From Cyclobacteriaceae bacterium (GTDB taxonomy: Bacteria > Bacteroidota > Bacteroidia > Cytophagales > Cyclobacteriaceae): a stretch of DNA of 64,000 nt. This document shows, in pieces, positions 53,148-62,849 of this stretch (positions are counted from its first letter, which is position 1; every line of letters starts with the position of its first letter). Position numbers and translations under genes: made by a program. Location of the stretch: the NCBI GenBank assembly GCA_030584025.1, contig CP129487.1, positions 1,550,001 to 1,614,000 on the forward strand, written 5' to 3'. Under the pieces are notes generated by a model. The model saw only the letters and a list, made by a program, of their open reading frames with translations. It was not told the origin of the DNA and made no database searches.

Positions 53148-53852
53148 TCACACAAACTTTTCCCTGAACTGAAGGTTGAACATGCCATAGAGAAGAGAAA
53201 GTACACTCAGGGTTATGAGATACATTCTATTCTTGAAAATAACAGTATTCCAGATAAACTCACTCATGCCGCGCGGCTCGGAGAATGGATTGAGGAAGAT
53301 GTTGTAAGCACTGTATTCCAACGGCTCTGCAAAAACAAAAAATATGAAAGAAACAATCACGAGTACAATTGCTGTACCGTTGCCGTTCTTGATTAGTGTA
53401 GACAACATAAATGCCAACGAAGACAGAAATGTAATGGGGAAAAGTACCTGCCCAATCATTGGAAGGATATTGAATCGATACAGGGTGAGGTTGGCCAGGT
53501 TGCCCAGAATCATTAAAATTACTGCCGCGACTACGATCGTTAGTACGAAACGCACCAGCCAGATTTTGTACCGGTAGTTTGGAATACCAAAAATTGTTTC
53601 CAGCATCTTGGCATCATCGTCATTTTGAATACCGTACGCCATGGGGTAGAAGATGAGCAGCAATCCCGGGAAAACCAGGAAGCCATAGATTAAGGCTTCG
53701 CTGATGTCGTCATCACCCTCCAGGATACTAATCGTGATGATGAAGGCAAAGAACAAAAAGGCTGCTACTACAAAGTAGACAAACTTGTTCCCAAAAATTA
53801 CTTTGATGTTGTAGGTCGCCAACTTATACAACAGCAGCAGGTAGCTCTTCAT
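53148..53852 (-). CDS. ABC-2-type transporter permease
   Basis: A 234-aa integral membrane protein with six predicted helices: FVYFVVAAFLFFAFIITISI, ALIYGFLVFPGLLLIFYPM, WLVRFVLTIVVAAVILMILG, GQVLFPITFLSSLAFMLSTL, GTAIVLVIVSFIFFVFAEP and YLITLSVLSLLYGMFNL. The segment AKMLETIFGIPNYRYKIWLVRF is the coupling-helix type stretch between TM2 and TM3 seen in ABC-2 permeases. Its ATG lies 29 bases inside the upstream RND-ABC fusion gene, so the two are translationally coupled. The natural partner is the ABC ATPase at the C-terminus of that fusion. Confidence 0.82.
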   Translation of the reverse strand: MKSYLLLLYKLATYNIKVIFGNKFVYFVVAAFLFFAFIITISILEGDDDISEALIYGFLVFPGLLLIFYPMAYGIQNDDDAKMLETIFGIPNYRYKIWLVRFVLTIVVAAVILMILGNLANLTLYRFNILPMIGQVLFPITFLSSLAFMLSTLIKNGNGTAIVLVIVSFIFFVFAEPLEYSAYNIFLNPFSEPRGMSEFIWNTVIFKNRMYLITLSVLSLLYGMFNLQFREKFV

Positions 53853-56800
53853 ATTTTGTTTTGGATTTACTCTTCATCAACCATAAATAGGCATCCTCCA
53901 GATTGGCGCGTACTGAAATGGCATCGAATCGGGGTCGCTCTTCAGATAAACACTTTACACGTATACGGTCACCCTCGCGCATGTGGTGCACAATCAGGTA
54001 GTTTTCTTTTTCTGCCTCAAACTCATTAGGCGTTAAATGGAACTCCCATACTTTCTCATGGGCCAGTTCAGCCATGGTGGTCGGACTACCGATATATTCG
54101 ATATTTCCGGTGATAAGAACCGCCAACTTGTTACAGCTGCTGGCAATATCTTCAATGATGTGTGTGGAGAACACTACGATCCGTTCACGACTAAGCTCTA
54201 CCAGCAGGTTACGAAATCGAATACGCTCCAGCGGATCAAGGCCTGCAGTGGGTTCATCTACTACTAATATCTTTGGTAGGTGAAGTAAAATCTGCGCAAT
54301 ACCGATTCGTTGTTTCATGCCTCCGGAGAAAGAGCCGATCTTCTTATGCTGATGCTCATCCATGTGAACGGCTTTCAATACGTATTGCACCCTGGCTTTT
54401 CTTTCTGCGGCATTGGAAATTTTTCGCAAGATGGCCTGGTAATCCAGAAACTCATATGGTGTCATGTTTTCATACGTGCCAAAGGCCTGGGGAAGGTAGC
54501 CGATGAGTCCTTGCAGTTCTTCTCTTCGCAAGGTGGTATCATGGCCATTGATCCAAATCTTACCGTAGCTCTGATCCAAAATGCCACAGAGTATACGCAT
54601 GAGTGTAGTCTTGCCCGCACCATTGGGTCCTAATAATCCGAACATGCCTTGCTCAATCGTTAAACTTGCTCCTTTGAGTGCTTTGAATTCAACTTTCCTG
54701 GGTTTGACATACGGAATCGAGTGTAGTAGTGTATAATACAATCTTCGAATTTTCTTAAACCGTCCGTTGATCTCATGAATATCTACAGGATTTTCCTTCA
54801 GTCGTTTTGAGACCCATACGAGGAAAAGTCCGACAAACCACAAGAAGATGAGTATAACCCCAAAGGCTTTGATCTGAACATCGCTATACAGATAGATTGC
54901 ACTAAGCACCGGAAATCCCCAGTAAAGCAATGCGTTGGTGCCCTTTATCAGTTTTTGATAAGCAGGTAGCAGATGCTTAACGGTGTTGAAGATTGACAGC
55001 AACAGCGCGTGCAACGCAATCATAAAGACCAATTGCCAGAACGCTTTATCTAAATGAAAGTAAATAAAATAGATCAGAAAGCTGATCAAGGCGCTCTGCC
55101 AGATCAGGTCTTGCAATACCTTGCTTATCGTAACCGGTTCTTCACCTCGCGCATCAAAGAGACTTTTATTTCCTTTCCACTCCCTGATCCAGCGCTTGTC
55201 TCTTCCATAGACTTTAGTGAGGTTTTGGATTTCAATGTGCATGGCTTCACCTGGCGCCACCATTTTAGCATTGGCCTGCCGTAAGGATGACATGATGAAG
55301 TGTGTTCCTCCAGGGATTAAAATAATAGCACCAATGTAGGCCATCATTTGCCAGATCAGCCCGTCTATTTGCAAGCTTATAAATACTCCGGCAACAATCA
55401 TGAGCACAATCTGTGTGGCCTTAATACCGGGTTTTAAATTCCTGAACCAGTCCAGCACACTTTCCAATCCTGCACTCATGGTAGGGATATAGAACAGCGT
55501 CAATATAGTCGCGAAGGCAAGTCCACCCATCACGGTAACTGCAAATGGTTGGCCGATGCTGATCACATATTCTGCTTCGCCAAGGGCTAATGGAAGCATC
55601 GCAATAATGGTTGTGATGGAAGTGATGAGAATGGGTCGCAACCGTGAAATACCGCTCATGATCAGTGCACGGTATTTTGTGTACCCTTCTCTTCTGAGAA
55701 TGCGTGAATAATCAATGAGTATGATCCCGTTGTTCACCACCACGCCAAGCAAGATCAAAAAACCGATTAATGTGTTTGTACTCAGCATGGAGTTACCGGT
55801 GAGTGTTAAGCCCAGAAGTGCTCCGGTACCAGCCAACGGAATTGAAAACATGATCACAATTGGTAGGTATACTGACTCGAACACGGCCGCAAGAATCATG
55901 AAGATGATCACGATGGCCACAAAAATGAAAAAGATAAAATCATCGTACAAACCTTCATCATGAATAACATCCACCACAATACCTGACGGAATGTTAACAC
56001 CTGCTACAATTTGATCGATCTCCAGGCGGGAAGCTTCTTGTAGTGAATTTGATTTTAAAACTTCGTCAATAAAACTATAGGTAATTTGAATGCGCTTTTC
56101 CTGATTCGTTCGGGTGATGGTACTTTCTCCAGATGAATAGAGCGCTGTACCAATATCGGAAAACGCGTATACCGCACCTGTTGTACTGCGGACTTTCATC
56201 TCGCGCAAATCACGCATTTCCTTTGCCTTGGTATCCACCTGATTTTGGGTGCGGATGGTAATTTCATATTCTTCACCACCACTGATAAAGTTAGAGCCTG
56301 AGGTAAACGAAGGCTGAAAATCGTTTAAAGCAGTGGCTATATTTTGCAGTGTAATGTGATTCTCACTCATTCGTTTCTGGTCGAATGCCATGTGCGCTTC
56401 GGGGCGCTCCGGACTAAGGTTTACCGAACTTTGCGAAACGGATTGCAGACTGCTCACCATGGTATTGATGTCCTGCGCGATTGTTTTCATCAACTCAAAG
56501 TCTTGTCCTTTGATGACAATACGCTCCGAGGCCGTGCCAATGCCCAGCATCCGTTGAAAATCATCCTGCGCAGAATTTCCTGCACTACTTTGTTGGGTAT
56601 TTTGGCTCGGTGGCTGATCCAGTGAGATGTTCACATCATCGAAAAGCTTTGAAAAACCTGAAAGCCTGCTTCGGACATCCGCTACCGAAATGGTATCAAG
56701 ATATTTAAATCCTTCCACCAGTTTGACTGTGATCACTCCTTCGTTTTCAGAAACCTGACTGATCACCTTGTCAACTACCGGTATCTCCATTACCTTTTCT

Positions 56801-58557
56801 TCAATCTTTTTGATTTTAGAATCGGTAGTTTCAAGTGTGCTGCCCTGTGGCATGGTGACAAACAGATTCATGTCCGGAGTTTCAACTTCACTCGGGCCCG
56901 ACATGCTGACCAGGAGACTGAGTCCGATGGTGACAAAGAATAAAACCAGTCCTCCGATAACCGTAAACATGGGCCTTCTGAAACACGACTTCAAGAACAC
57001 CACATAAATTTGAATCATTCGTTGACGAATTGATGCATTCTTGATCAGCGGATCTCCTTCCTGATCTTTTTTTCGAATGGCAGAATCAGCCAACATCGGA
57101 ATCAGCACCAAAGCTACCACCAATGAAACCAGCAGCGTTGATATGATGGATACTCCAATATGCGTACCAATAAGCGTGATGAGAAAATTTGTAGAAAAGA
57201 TAAAAGGTAGAAAAACTGTCACTGTCGTGAGCGTTGCTGCTATAATTGAGCGCATCACTTCATTGGTTCCTTTCACTACGGCTTGCTCGCGATCTTCTTT
57301 GTTTATAACGTGACGATAAATATTTTCAATCACAACCACACTGTTGTCCATCAGCATGCCGATGGCTAAGGCCATTCCAATGAGTGTAAGGCTATTGATG
57401 GAAATGTTGTACGCATAGAAGAAATTGAACGCAGTAAAAACAGATATCGGAATGGCAAGCGCTATGCTCAAAATGAATTTTAACCTGCGGAGAAACACCC
57501 AGAGTACAAAAATCGCCAGGAGCCCTCCCGTTACGGCCAGGTTTTGGATTTGATCAATATTTCTGGACATCATCTCCGCCTGATTATTCTCAACGATGAT
57601 CTGTACATCCATCGGCTCGAGATCTTTATTGATCGCCTCGATAGCTTCAAGTGTCCTTTCTGATAGTGCAATCAGGTTGGCTTGTGGGTCTTTCGATATC
57701 CGAAGCGAAACGGCATCTTTACCGTTGACACGGCTTAATGATGTTTGTTCCTTAACACCAAAGTGTACGTCTGCCACATCACTTAAAAGCAATGGCCCCT
57801 TCTCTAAAATCACCAGGTTTTGAATGTTCTTGATGTCTTTCAGCTCCGCAGTTACATTAACAAAAACTTTCTGTCCATCCATTTCTACTTGTCCTGCAAA
57901 AGCACTTTTGTTGGAGTTACGGGAAAGGGCATTGCTGATGGTATTGGGCGTAATTCCGTTTGCTTCACAGATGGCAGCATGCATGATGATCTCCACCGTC
58001 TTCTGCCGACCGCCAAAAACTTCTACTCCGCCAACACCATCTACATCGCTTAGCCGATCCTTTATGTATTGGTCGGCAATGTTTCTTATGCGATCTACAC
58101 CACCGCTACCAAGAACCTGCAAATCCATAAACCCATTCAAAAACTCCTCTGTGTCAACTTTAATGATGTTCACAAGAAATTCAGGCATGAGGCTCGACTT
58201 GATGGCGCCCACTTTCTGCTCAAGCTTGAGGTAAGCATATTTGATGTTTACGCCCTGTTGAAACGAGATGAATATCATTCCCTGTTGACTATCGGCATTC
58301 GCGGTAATTTCTGCAACACCTTCCAGGGTACTGATCGCACTTTCCAGCGGCACGATGGCCTGGCGCTCCATATATTTTGGGTCAACATCGGATACTGACT
58401 GTACATGCACGATCAGCACCGGCAACTCAACATTGGGGAACAGTTCAACAGAAAGTTTGGTATAGGAGATATAGCCCATCACGGTGAAGCCGATGAACAA
58501 CATCGAAACGAAGACTTTTCTTCGGATGATTGTTTGTAGCAGACTGTTATTACCCAT
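53824..58557 (-). CDS. RND efflux permease fused to an ABC transporter ATPase
   Basis: A 1577-aa protein in one uninterrupted frame. Residues 1 to about 1045 are a complete RND permease: N-terminal helix, IVPLESAISTLEGVAEI porter strands, TM4 with D404 (LMDNSVVVIEN), and TM10-12 (VVVNNGIILIDYSRIL, FAVTVMGGLAFATILTLFYI). Two helices follow, then at about 1106 MHIEIQNLTKVYG, the usual first strand of an ABC ATPase. About 165 residues with four helices intervene before ALKGASLTIEQG, Walker A GPNGAGKTT (1310-1318), signature SFSGGMKQR (about 1410), Walker B LVVDEPTAGLDP and switch His in STHIIEDI. It overlaps RND1 by 8 bases and the ABC permease by 29. Confidence 0.92.
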   Translation of the reverse strand: MGNNSLLQTIIRRKVFVSMLFIGFTVMGYISYTKLSVELFPNVELPVLIVHVQSVSDVDPKYMERQAIVPLESAISTLEGVAEITANADSQQGMIFISFQQGVNIKYAYLKLEQKVGAIKSSLMPEFLVNIIKVDTEEFLNGFMDLQVLGSGGVDRIRNIADQYIKDRLSDVDGVGGVEVFGGRQKTVEIIMHAAICEANGITPNTISNALSRNSNKSAFAGQVEMDGQKVFVNVTAELKDIKNIQNLVILEKGPLLLSDVADVHFGVKEQTSLSRVNGKDAVSLRISKDPQANLIALSERTLEAIEAINKDLEPMDVQIIVENNQAEMMSRNIDQIQNLAVTGGLLAIFVLWVFLRRLKFILSIALAIPISVFTAFNFFYAYNISINSLTLIGMALAIGMLMDNSVVVIENIYRHVINKEDREQAVVKGTNEVMRSIIAATLTTVTVFLPFIFSTNFLITLIGTHIGVSIISTLLVSLVVALVLIPMLADSAIRKKDQEGDPLIKNASIRQRMIQIYVVFLKSCFRRPMFTVIGGLVLFFVTIGLSLLVSMSGPSEVETPDMNLFVTMPQGSTLETTDSKIKKIEEKVMEIPVVDKVISQVSENEGVITVKLVEGFKYLDTISVADVRSRLSGFSKLFDDVNISLDQPPSQNTQQSSAGNSAQDDFQRMLGIGTASERIVIKGQDFELMKTIAQDINTMVSSLQSVSQSSVNLSPERPEAHMAFDQKRMSENHITLQNIATALNDFQPSFTSGSNFISGGEEYEITIRTQNQVDTKAKEMRDLREMKVRSTTGAVYAFSDIGTALYSSGESTITRTNQEKRIQITYSFIDEVLKSNSLQEASRLEIDQIVAGVNIPSGIVVDVIHDEGLYDDFIFFIFVAIVIIFMILAAVFESVYLPIVIMFSIPLAGTGALLGLTLTGNSMLSTNTLIGFLILLGVVVNNGIILIDYSRILRREGYTKYRALIMSGISRLRPILITSITTIIAMLPLALGEAEYVISIGQPFAVTVMGGLAFATILTLFYIPTMSAGLESVLDWFRNLKPGIKATQIVLMIVAGVFISLQIDGLIWQMMAYIGAIILIPGGTHFIMSSLRQANAKMVAPGEAMHIEIQNLTKVYGRDKRWIREWKGNKSLFDARGEEPVTISKVLQDLIWQSALISFLIYFIYFHLDKAFWQLVFMIALHALLLSIFNTVKHLLPAYQKLIKGTNALLYWGFPVLSAIYLYSDVQIKAFGVILIFLWFVGLFLVWVSKRLKENPVDIHEINGRFKKIRRLYYTLLHSIPYVKPRKVEFKALKGASLTIEQGMFGLLGPNGAGKTTLMRILCGILDQSYGKIWINGHDTTLRREELQGLIGYLPQAFGTYENMTPYEFLDYQAILRKISNAAERKARVQYVLKAVHMDEHQHKKIGSFSGGMKQRIGIAQILLHLPKILVVDEPTAGLDPLERIRFRNLLVELSRERIVVFSTHIIEDIASSCNKLAVLITGNIEYIGSPTTMAELAHEKVWEFHLTPNEFEAEKENYLIVHHMREGDRIRVKCLSEERPRFDAISVRANLEDAYLWLMKSKSKTKYEELPAAVV

Positions 58558-61500
58558 GCGAAACTTTAATTTTCACTTCCTTCTTACGACTGATCCAACT
58601 GACAATGTTTTCAATGCTTTCGTAATAGCAAGGAATGATAATGAGTGTCAAGAGCGTTGACGTCACCATTCCACCAATCACGGCAATAGCGATTGGAGAC
58701 CGTAGTGCTGCGCTCTCTCCGAATCCCAACGTTAACGGGAGAAGACCCAGGATTGTCGATAGGGTAGTCATCATAATTGGTCTGAGCCTTCGCTCGGCTG
58801 CGTCCAGAATGGCTTCGCGCAGGGACATGCCGCTCTCTTTGTTCTGATTGATGCAATCCACAATCATAATGGAGTTGTTAACCGCAATACCACCCAACAG
58901 AATAATTCCGATGTACCCCATCATGTTCAGGGGCATTCCGAGAATGAAGAAGGCGAGGATTGCACCAACAACTGCAAAGGGGATTGTTAGCAAAATGGTG
59001 AAAGGATGCAGCAGCGATTCGAATTGCGAGGCAAGAACCATATACACTAATATAATAGAGAGGATAAGCGCAAACGTGAGGTTCTCTACCGATTCCTGGC
59101 GTCTGATCTCTTGCCCGGCTACTTTTATCTTGTATTGTGGCGGCACCGAAAGCTTCGAAAGCGAATGCTGAATCGACTTCACTACCTTATCGTAAGGTTC
59201 TTCCGGATTTACACGCGCCCCAACAGAGACCGTCCTCGTTTGATTTCTCCGGTGAATGGAGTTGCTCGCATATTCCACGTTCACACTGGCGATCTCACTC
59301 AATGGAAACTCGCGCTGACCACTCTTTATCTTTATGTTTCCTAATCCTGCCAATGAGACTTCAGGTACTTTTATTTTGATGTCCTGCATTTCACCACCGC
59401 GCTCAATCGTACCGGCATTCTTGCCCTCCAACTGATCTTTGATCTGAACGATGACATCATCGATCGATAAATTGAGTATTCCGGCCCTGTATTTATCAAC
59501 GTCTACATGAATTTGCGGTACACCTTCTTCGAGGTTTGACACAGGATCGTAAACATGTTCATGGGCTGCCATCACGAGCAGGATTGAATCGGAGAGAGGC
59601 TTTAGTTTTCCGAAATCTGTACCGCTTACTTCCACAACAAGAGGCATTTCATCCTCACCCATTACGGAATACAGTGCGCTTTCATCGTTGGAAAATCTCG
59701 CTTCAATTCCCGGCAGTGCTTCAAAATAAGCCGACAACTTTGAAGTCACGGGCGCTATGTCCAATTCAATATCCTCCCGGAAAATGAGTTTAACCGTGGC
59801 TTTATTTTCATTGTAAACATTTTCGTTCGTAATACCCGACTGACTTTGCTGTGGGCCGATGTGTGAATAAATTTTATCAAGCTGTCCTTCAAACAACTGT
59901 TGCAGCTGACTTTCAACTTGGTGGATCGTAGATGAAGTCCTTGAGAGGGGAGTACCATTTGGCAGCGTAACGTCCACTGAAATGGCCCGTGTATCGGACT
60001 GAGGCATATATTCGCTACCTATGTAGGGAAGCAGAAGGGCTGCTGCCACAATCATGACGAATGATGCAGTTATCCAGGCACCCTTGTAGTTCAACACTTT
60101 TTCCAAAACTGACCGATACCTTTTAAATCGGATATGTTTTTCATCAGAGAATACTTTTCTCTCTTTCGCAAACACTTTGTCTTTGCGGAAAAACTGAGCA
60201 AAGAGCATGGGTATTACGAGGATGGCCACAAACAGCGATGCGATTTGAGAGAATGCAACGGTCCACGCCTGATCTTTGAAAAGTTCTCCAGACGGGCCTT
60301 GCAGGTAAACGATTGGCAGAAACACAACAATACAGGTTAGCGTAGAGGCGGTGATCGCTCCACTTACCTCGCTCGTGCCTTCAATCGCTGCATCAATAAC
60401 GCTTAATCCTTCTTCGCGTTTCCGGAAAATATTTTCTACCACTACGATAGCAATATCTACCAACATTCCGGCACTCAATGCCAATCCACCCAACGTCATC
60501 ACATTTAACGTGAGGCCATTGAAGTACATCAGGTTGAAGGTGGCAATGATGGAGATCGGGATAACAATACTGATAATGAGTGTAGAACCAATTCTTCGGA
60601 GAAAAAGAAACAAAACGATTACCGCGAAAAAAGCCCCGTAGAGACCAGATTCCTTCACCTCATCAATGGCACCTTGAATAAATCTTCCCTGGTTTTGAAT
60701 GATTACAAATTCGTAACCGGGAACAGTTTTCTTCAACTGCTCCAGGGAGGTCATCAATTCGTTTACCGCGTTTACCGTGTTGTAGTTCGTCTCTTTATAA
60801 ATCGACAGTCCGATACTGCGTTTCTGATTGACGCGCACAATACTGGTTGCTTCTTTATCCAGAATTTTAATGGTAGCGACTTCGCGAAGGAGAACCGGCA
60901 CCTGATCAGATAAAGACACGTTGGTACTGGTGGGTGTTGTCGTTGTTGCAGGTGTTGATGGAAGTGTTTCAGCATTGGCTGTCGTATTCTGACGACTCGT
61001 GTAGCCCACTACCAGGTCTCCAAGGTCTTCCGGCTTTTCAATAATGCCCAACCCCTTAATCACATACTTCCGTCCAAGCTCTTCGATAAAGCCACCGGAT
61101 ACACTTCGGTTATAGTTTTGAATTTTTGCAACCAGGTCATTAACGGTTAAACCAACCGAGGCCAACACAGCAGGATCCGTTTCCAATACAACCTCCTTAT
61201 CCTGCTCACCGGAGAGGCGTACTTCTGCAATTCCTGGAAGTTTGATAAACTCGTTTCTAAAATTGTTCTCTGCCACCCGCCTCAATGCGTCCGTGTCATT
61301 CGAAGCCGGATTAAAGATTCCTATTATCATAATAGGGGCTGCGTTGGGATCAAATTGCGAGATGACAAATTCATCGATCTCATCGTTCAATGAAAATGAA
61401 GAGAGTGATTTTTGAAGATCTAGAAAGGCTTCATCCATATCCTTGCTCCAATCATACTGCACGGTAACGCGGCCATAACCCGTTTGGCTAATGGAGCTTA

Positions 61501-61741
61501 CTTCAACTGCTCCACTTTGCCTGATTGCGATGGATTCGATCGATTCAATGAATTGCTTTTCAACTTCAGATGGAGGCTTAATCCCCACCTTGAGTTCAAC
61601 AAACAACGTAGGATTTTTCAGATCAGGTACTAACTCAATGCCGAGTTTTCCAAACGATATAAACCCCAACAAAAGAACAGCCAATACCATCATCAGGATC
61701 GACACGGGGTAGGAGACGGCCAGGTAGACTATCTTTTTCAC
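58550..61741 (-). CDS. RND family efflux permease
   Basis: A 1063-aa inner-membrane RND permease with a GTG start. Two tandem halves of six helices with large periplasmic porter/docking loops are present: N-terminal SYPVSILMMVLAVLLLGFIS, TM4 GGLALSAGMLVDIAIVVVEN with D429, and the second-half helices ESLLHPFTILLTIPFAVVGA and IGIILLGGIAVNNSIMIVD. The second Asp of the usual VDD pair is Ile430. With the adaptor and TolC upstream and a second RND subunit downstream, it may form a heteromeric MdtBC-like pump. Substrates are unknown. Its stop overlaps the RND-ABC fusion start by 8 bases. Confidence 0.94.
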   Translation of the reverse strand: MKKIVYLAVSYPVSILMMVLAVLLLGFISFGKLGIELVPDLKNPTLFVELKVGIKPPSEVEKQFIESIESIAIRQSGAVEVSSISQTGYGRVTVQYDWSKDMDEAFLDLQKSLSSFSLNDEIDEFVISQFDPNAAPIMIIGIFNPASNDTDALRRVAENNFRNEFIKLPGIAEVRLSGEQDKEVVLETDPAVLASVGLTVNDLVAKIQNYNRSVSGGFIEELGRKYVIKGLGIIEKPEDLGDLVVGYTSRQNTTANAETLPSTPATTTTPTSTNVSLSDQVPVLLREVATIKILDKEATSIVRVNQKRSIGLSIYKETNYNTVNAVNELMTSLEQLKKTVPGYEFVIIQNQGRFIQGAIDEVKESGLYGAFFAVIVLFLFLRRIGSTLIISIVIPISIIATFNLMYFNGLTLNVMTLGGLALSAGMLVDIAIVVVENIFRKREEGLSVIDAAIEGTSEVSGAITASTLTCIVVFLPIVYLQGPSGELFKDQAWTVAFSQIASLFVAILVIPMLFAQFFRKDKVFAKERKVFSDEKHIRFKRYRSVLEKVLNYKGAWITASFVMIVAAALLLPYIGSEYMPQSDTRAISVDVTLPNGTPLSRTSSTIHQVESQLQQLFEGQLDKIYSHIGPQQSQSGITNENVYNENKATVKLIFREDIELDIAPVTSKLSAYFEALPGIEARFSNDESALYSVMGEDEMPLVVEVSGTDFGKLKPLSDSILLVMAAHEHVYDPVSNLEEGVPQIHVDVDKYRAGILNLSIDDVIVQIKDQLEGKNAGTIERGGEMQDIKIKVPEVSLAGLGNIKIKSGQREFPLSEIASVNVEYASNSIHRRNQTRTVSVGARVNPEEPYDKVVKSIQHSLSKLSVPPQYKIKVAGQEIRRQESVENLTFALILSIILVYMVLASQFESLLHPFTILLTIPFAVVGAILAFFILGMPLNMMGYIGIILLGGIAVNNSIMIVDCINQNKESGMSLREAILDAAERRLRPIMMTTLSTILGLLPLTLGFGESAALRSPIAIAVIGGMVTSTLLTLIIIPCYYESIENIVSWISRKKEVKIKVSHG

Positions 61742-61762
61742 TAGGCGGTTATTTAAATATTA

Positions 61763-62821
61763 TTACTGAATGATACTTACCTTCGATTTGTTTCTCAGGG
61801 TTTCAAAACCTGAGACGACAAGCCTGTCATTGACTTTTAATCCGCTCACCACTTCTATTACATCTGCGTTTTCCAAACCGGTGGTGATCTTCTTTTCGGT
61901 AGCAATACCATTCTCAACTGTAAAAACTACTTTTCCATCCTGTCTCGAAATAATCGTTTCTTTCGGGATAACGATTGTGTCGTCACGCTTTTCAGAAAGG
62001 ATAAAGGCTTTGATAAACATTCCGGGACGCAGTAACCGTTTTTCATTATCAATTTGAAGAATGCTTTGAAAGGTTCTGGTATCTGCGTTAATAGCAGGGG
62101 AGATCTGACTTATCTTTCCGTAAATAGTATCCCGAGCGACCGTATAGTTTGATATCTGGACCGTTTGATTCATCATTACTTCAGGTAAATACTTTTCCGG
62201 AAGTTTCACATCCATCAGCAGTTTGTCGTATTGCATTACTTTTAGCAATGTTTGCCCCTGGTCAATTTTTACACCATCCGTGTGATACGGTAATTCGACA
62301 ATCACGCCATCAAATGGAGCCTTCACCGACATCTTGGCCATTTGAATTTCTGCATTCTCATATGCATACTTGGCATTAACATATTGTATCGCAGCGTTTT
62401 TTAATTCGGTTTGCGTTACTCCGCCCTTGTCATACAAAGACTGTTGCTTTTTAAGGTTGTTATCAGCCAGTTCCAGGTTTAGTTTTTTACCTTCAATCTG
62501 GAGGTTGTTTTCAAATTCCTTGTCTTCAAGTCTGATCAAGGTCTGTCCGGCCTTGACTGCGTCACCCAAGGCAAAAGGTCTTCCCGTGGCCGGATTACGC
62601 TGAAGTTTGTAAATGCCACCGAGTTCCGATTTCATCGCACCTTCTTTAAAGGAGTATACCGTTCCTGTCGTTTCAATGAAACGCGAGATGCTCTGTGGCT
62701 TGATACTGATTACAGAAACAGGAATTTTTATTTCTGTTTTAATATTTGAATCATCGGAGTTGCAGGAAGAAATGATAATCAATACCAGCAGGGGAAGAAT
62801 TCCGTTTATAAGCTTTTTCAT
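61763..62821 (-). CDS. RND efflux periplasmic adaptor (membrane fusion protein), lipoprotein
   Basis: A 352-aa adaptor from the ATG at 62821; an ATG four codons upstream is possible. The signal peptide ends LIIISSC, a lipobox, followed by NSDDSN. The layout is the usual one: beta-barrel strands, lipoyl halves (LGDAVKAGQTLIRLEDKEF and VKAPFDGVIVELPYHTDGVK) around a helical hairpin (KLNLELADNNLKKQQSLYDK, AAIQYVNAKYAYENAEIQMA), then MLRPGMFIKA-like segment LLRPGMFIKAFIL and membrane-proximal domain. It links RND subunits to TolC. It starts 28 bp after the TolC stop and precedes RND1 by 21 bp. Confidence 0.94.
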   Translation of the reverse strand: MKKLINGILPLLVLIIISSCNSDDSNIKTEIKIPVSVISIKPQSISRFIETTGTVYSFKEGAMKSELGGIYKLQRNPATGRPFALGDAVKAGQTLIRLEDKEFENNLQIEGKKLNLELADNNLKKQQSLYDKGGVTQTELKNAAIQYVNAKYAYENAEIQMAKMSVKAPFDGVIVELPYHTDGVKIDQGQTLLKVMQYDKLLMDVKLPEKYLPEVMMNQTVQISNYTVARDTIYGKISQISPAINADTRTFQSILQIDNEKRLLRPGMFIKAFILSEKRDDTIVIPKETIISRQDGKVVFTVENGIATEKKITTGLENADVIEVVSGLKVNDRLVVSGFETLRNKSKVSIIQ

Positions 62822-62849
62822 TGTGTATAGCATTAGTTCAATGGGATAA

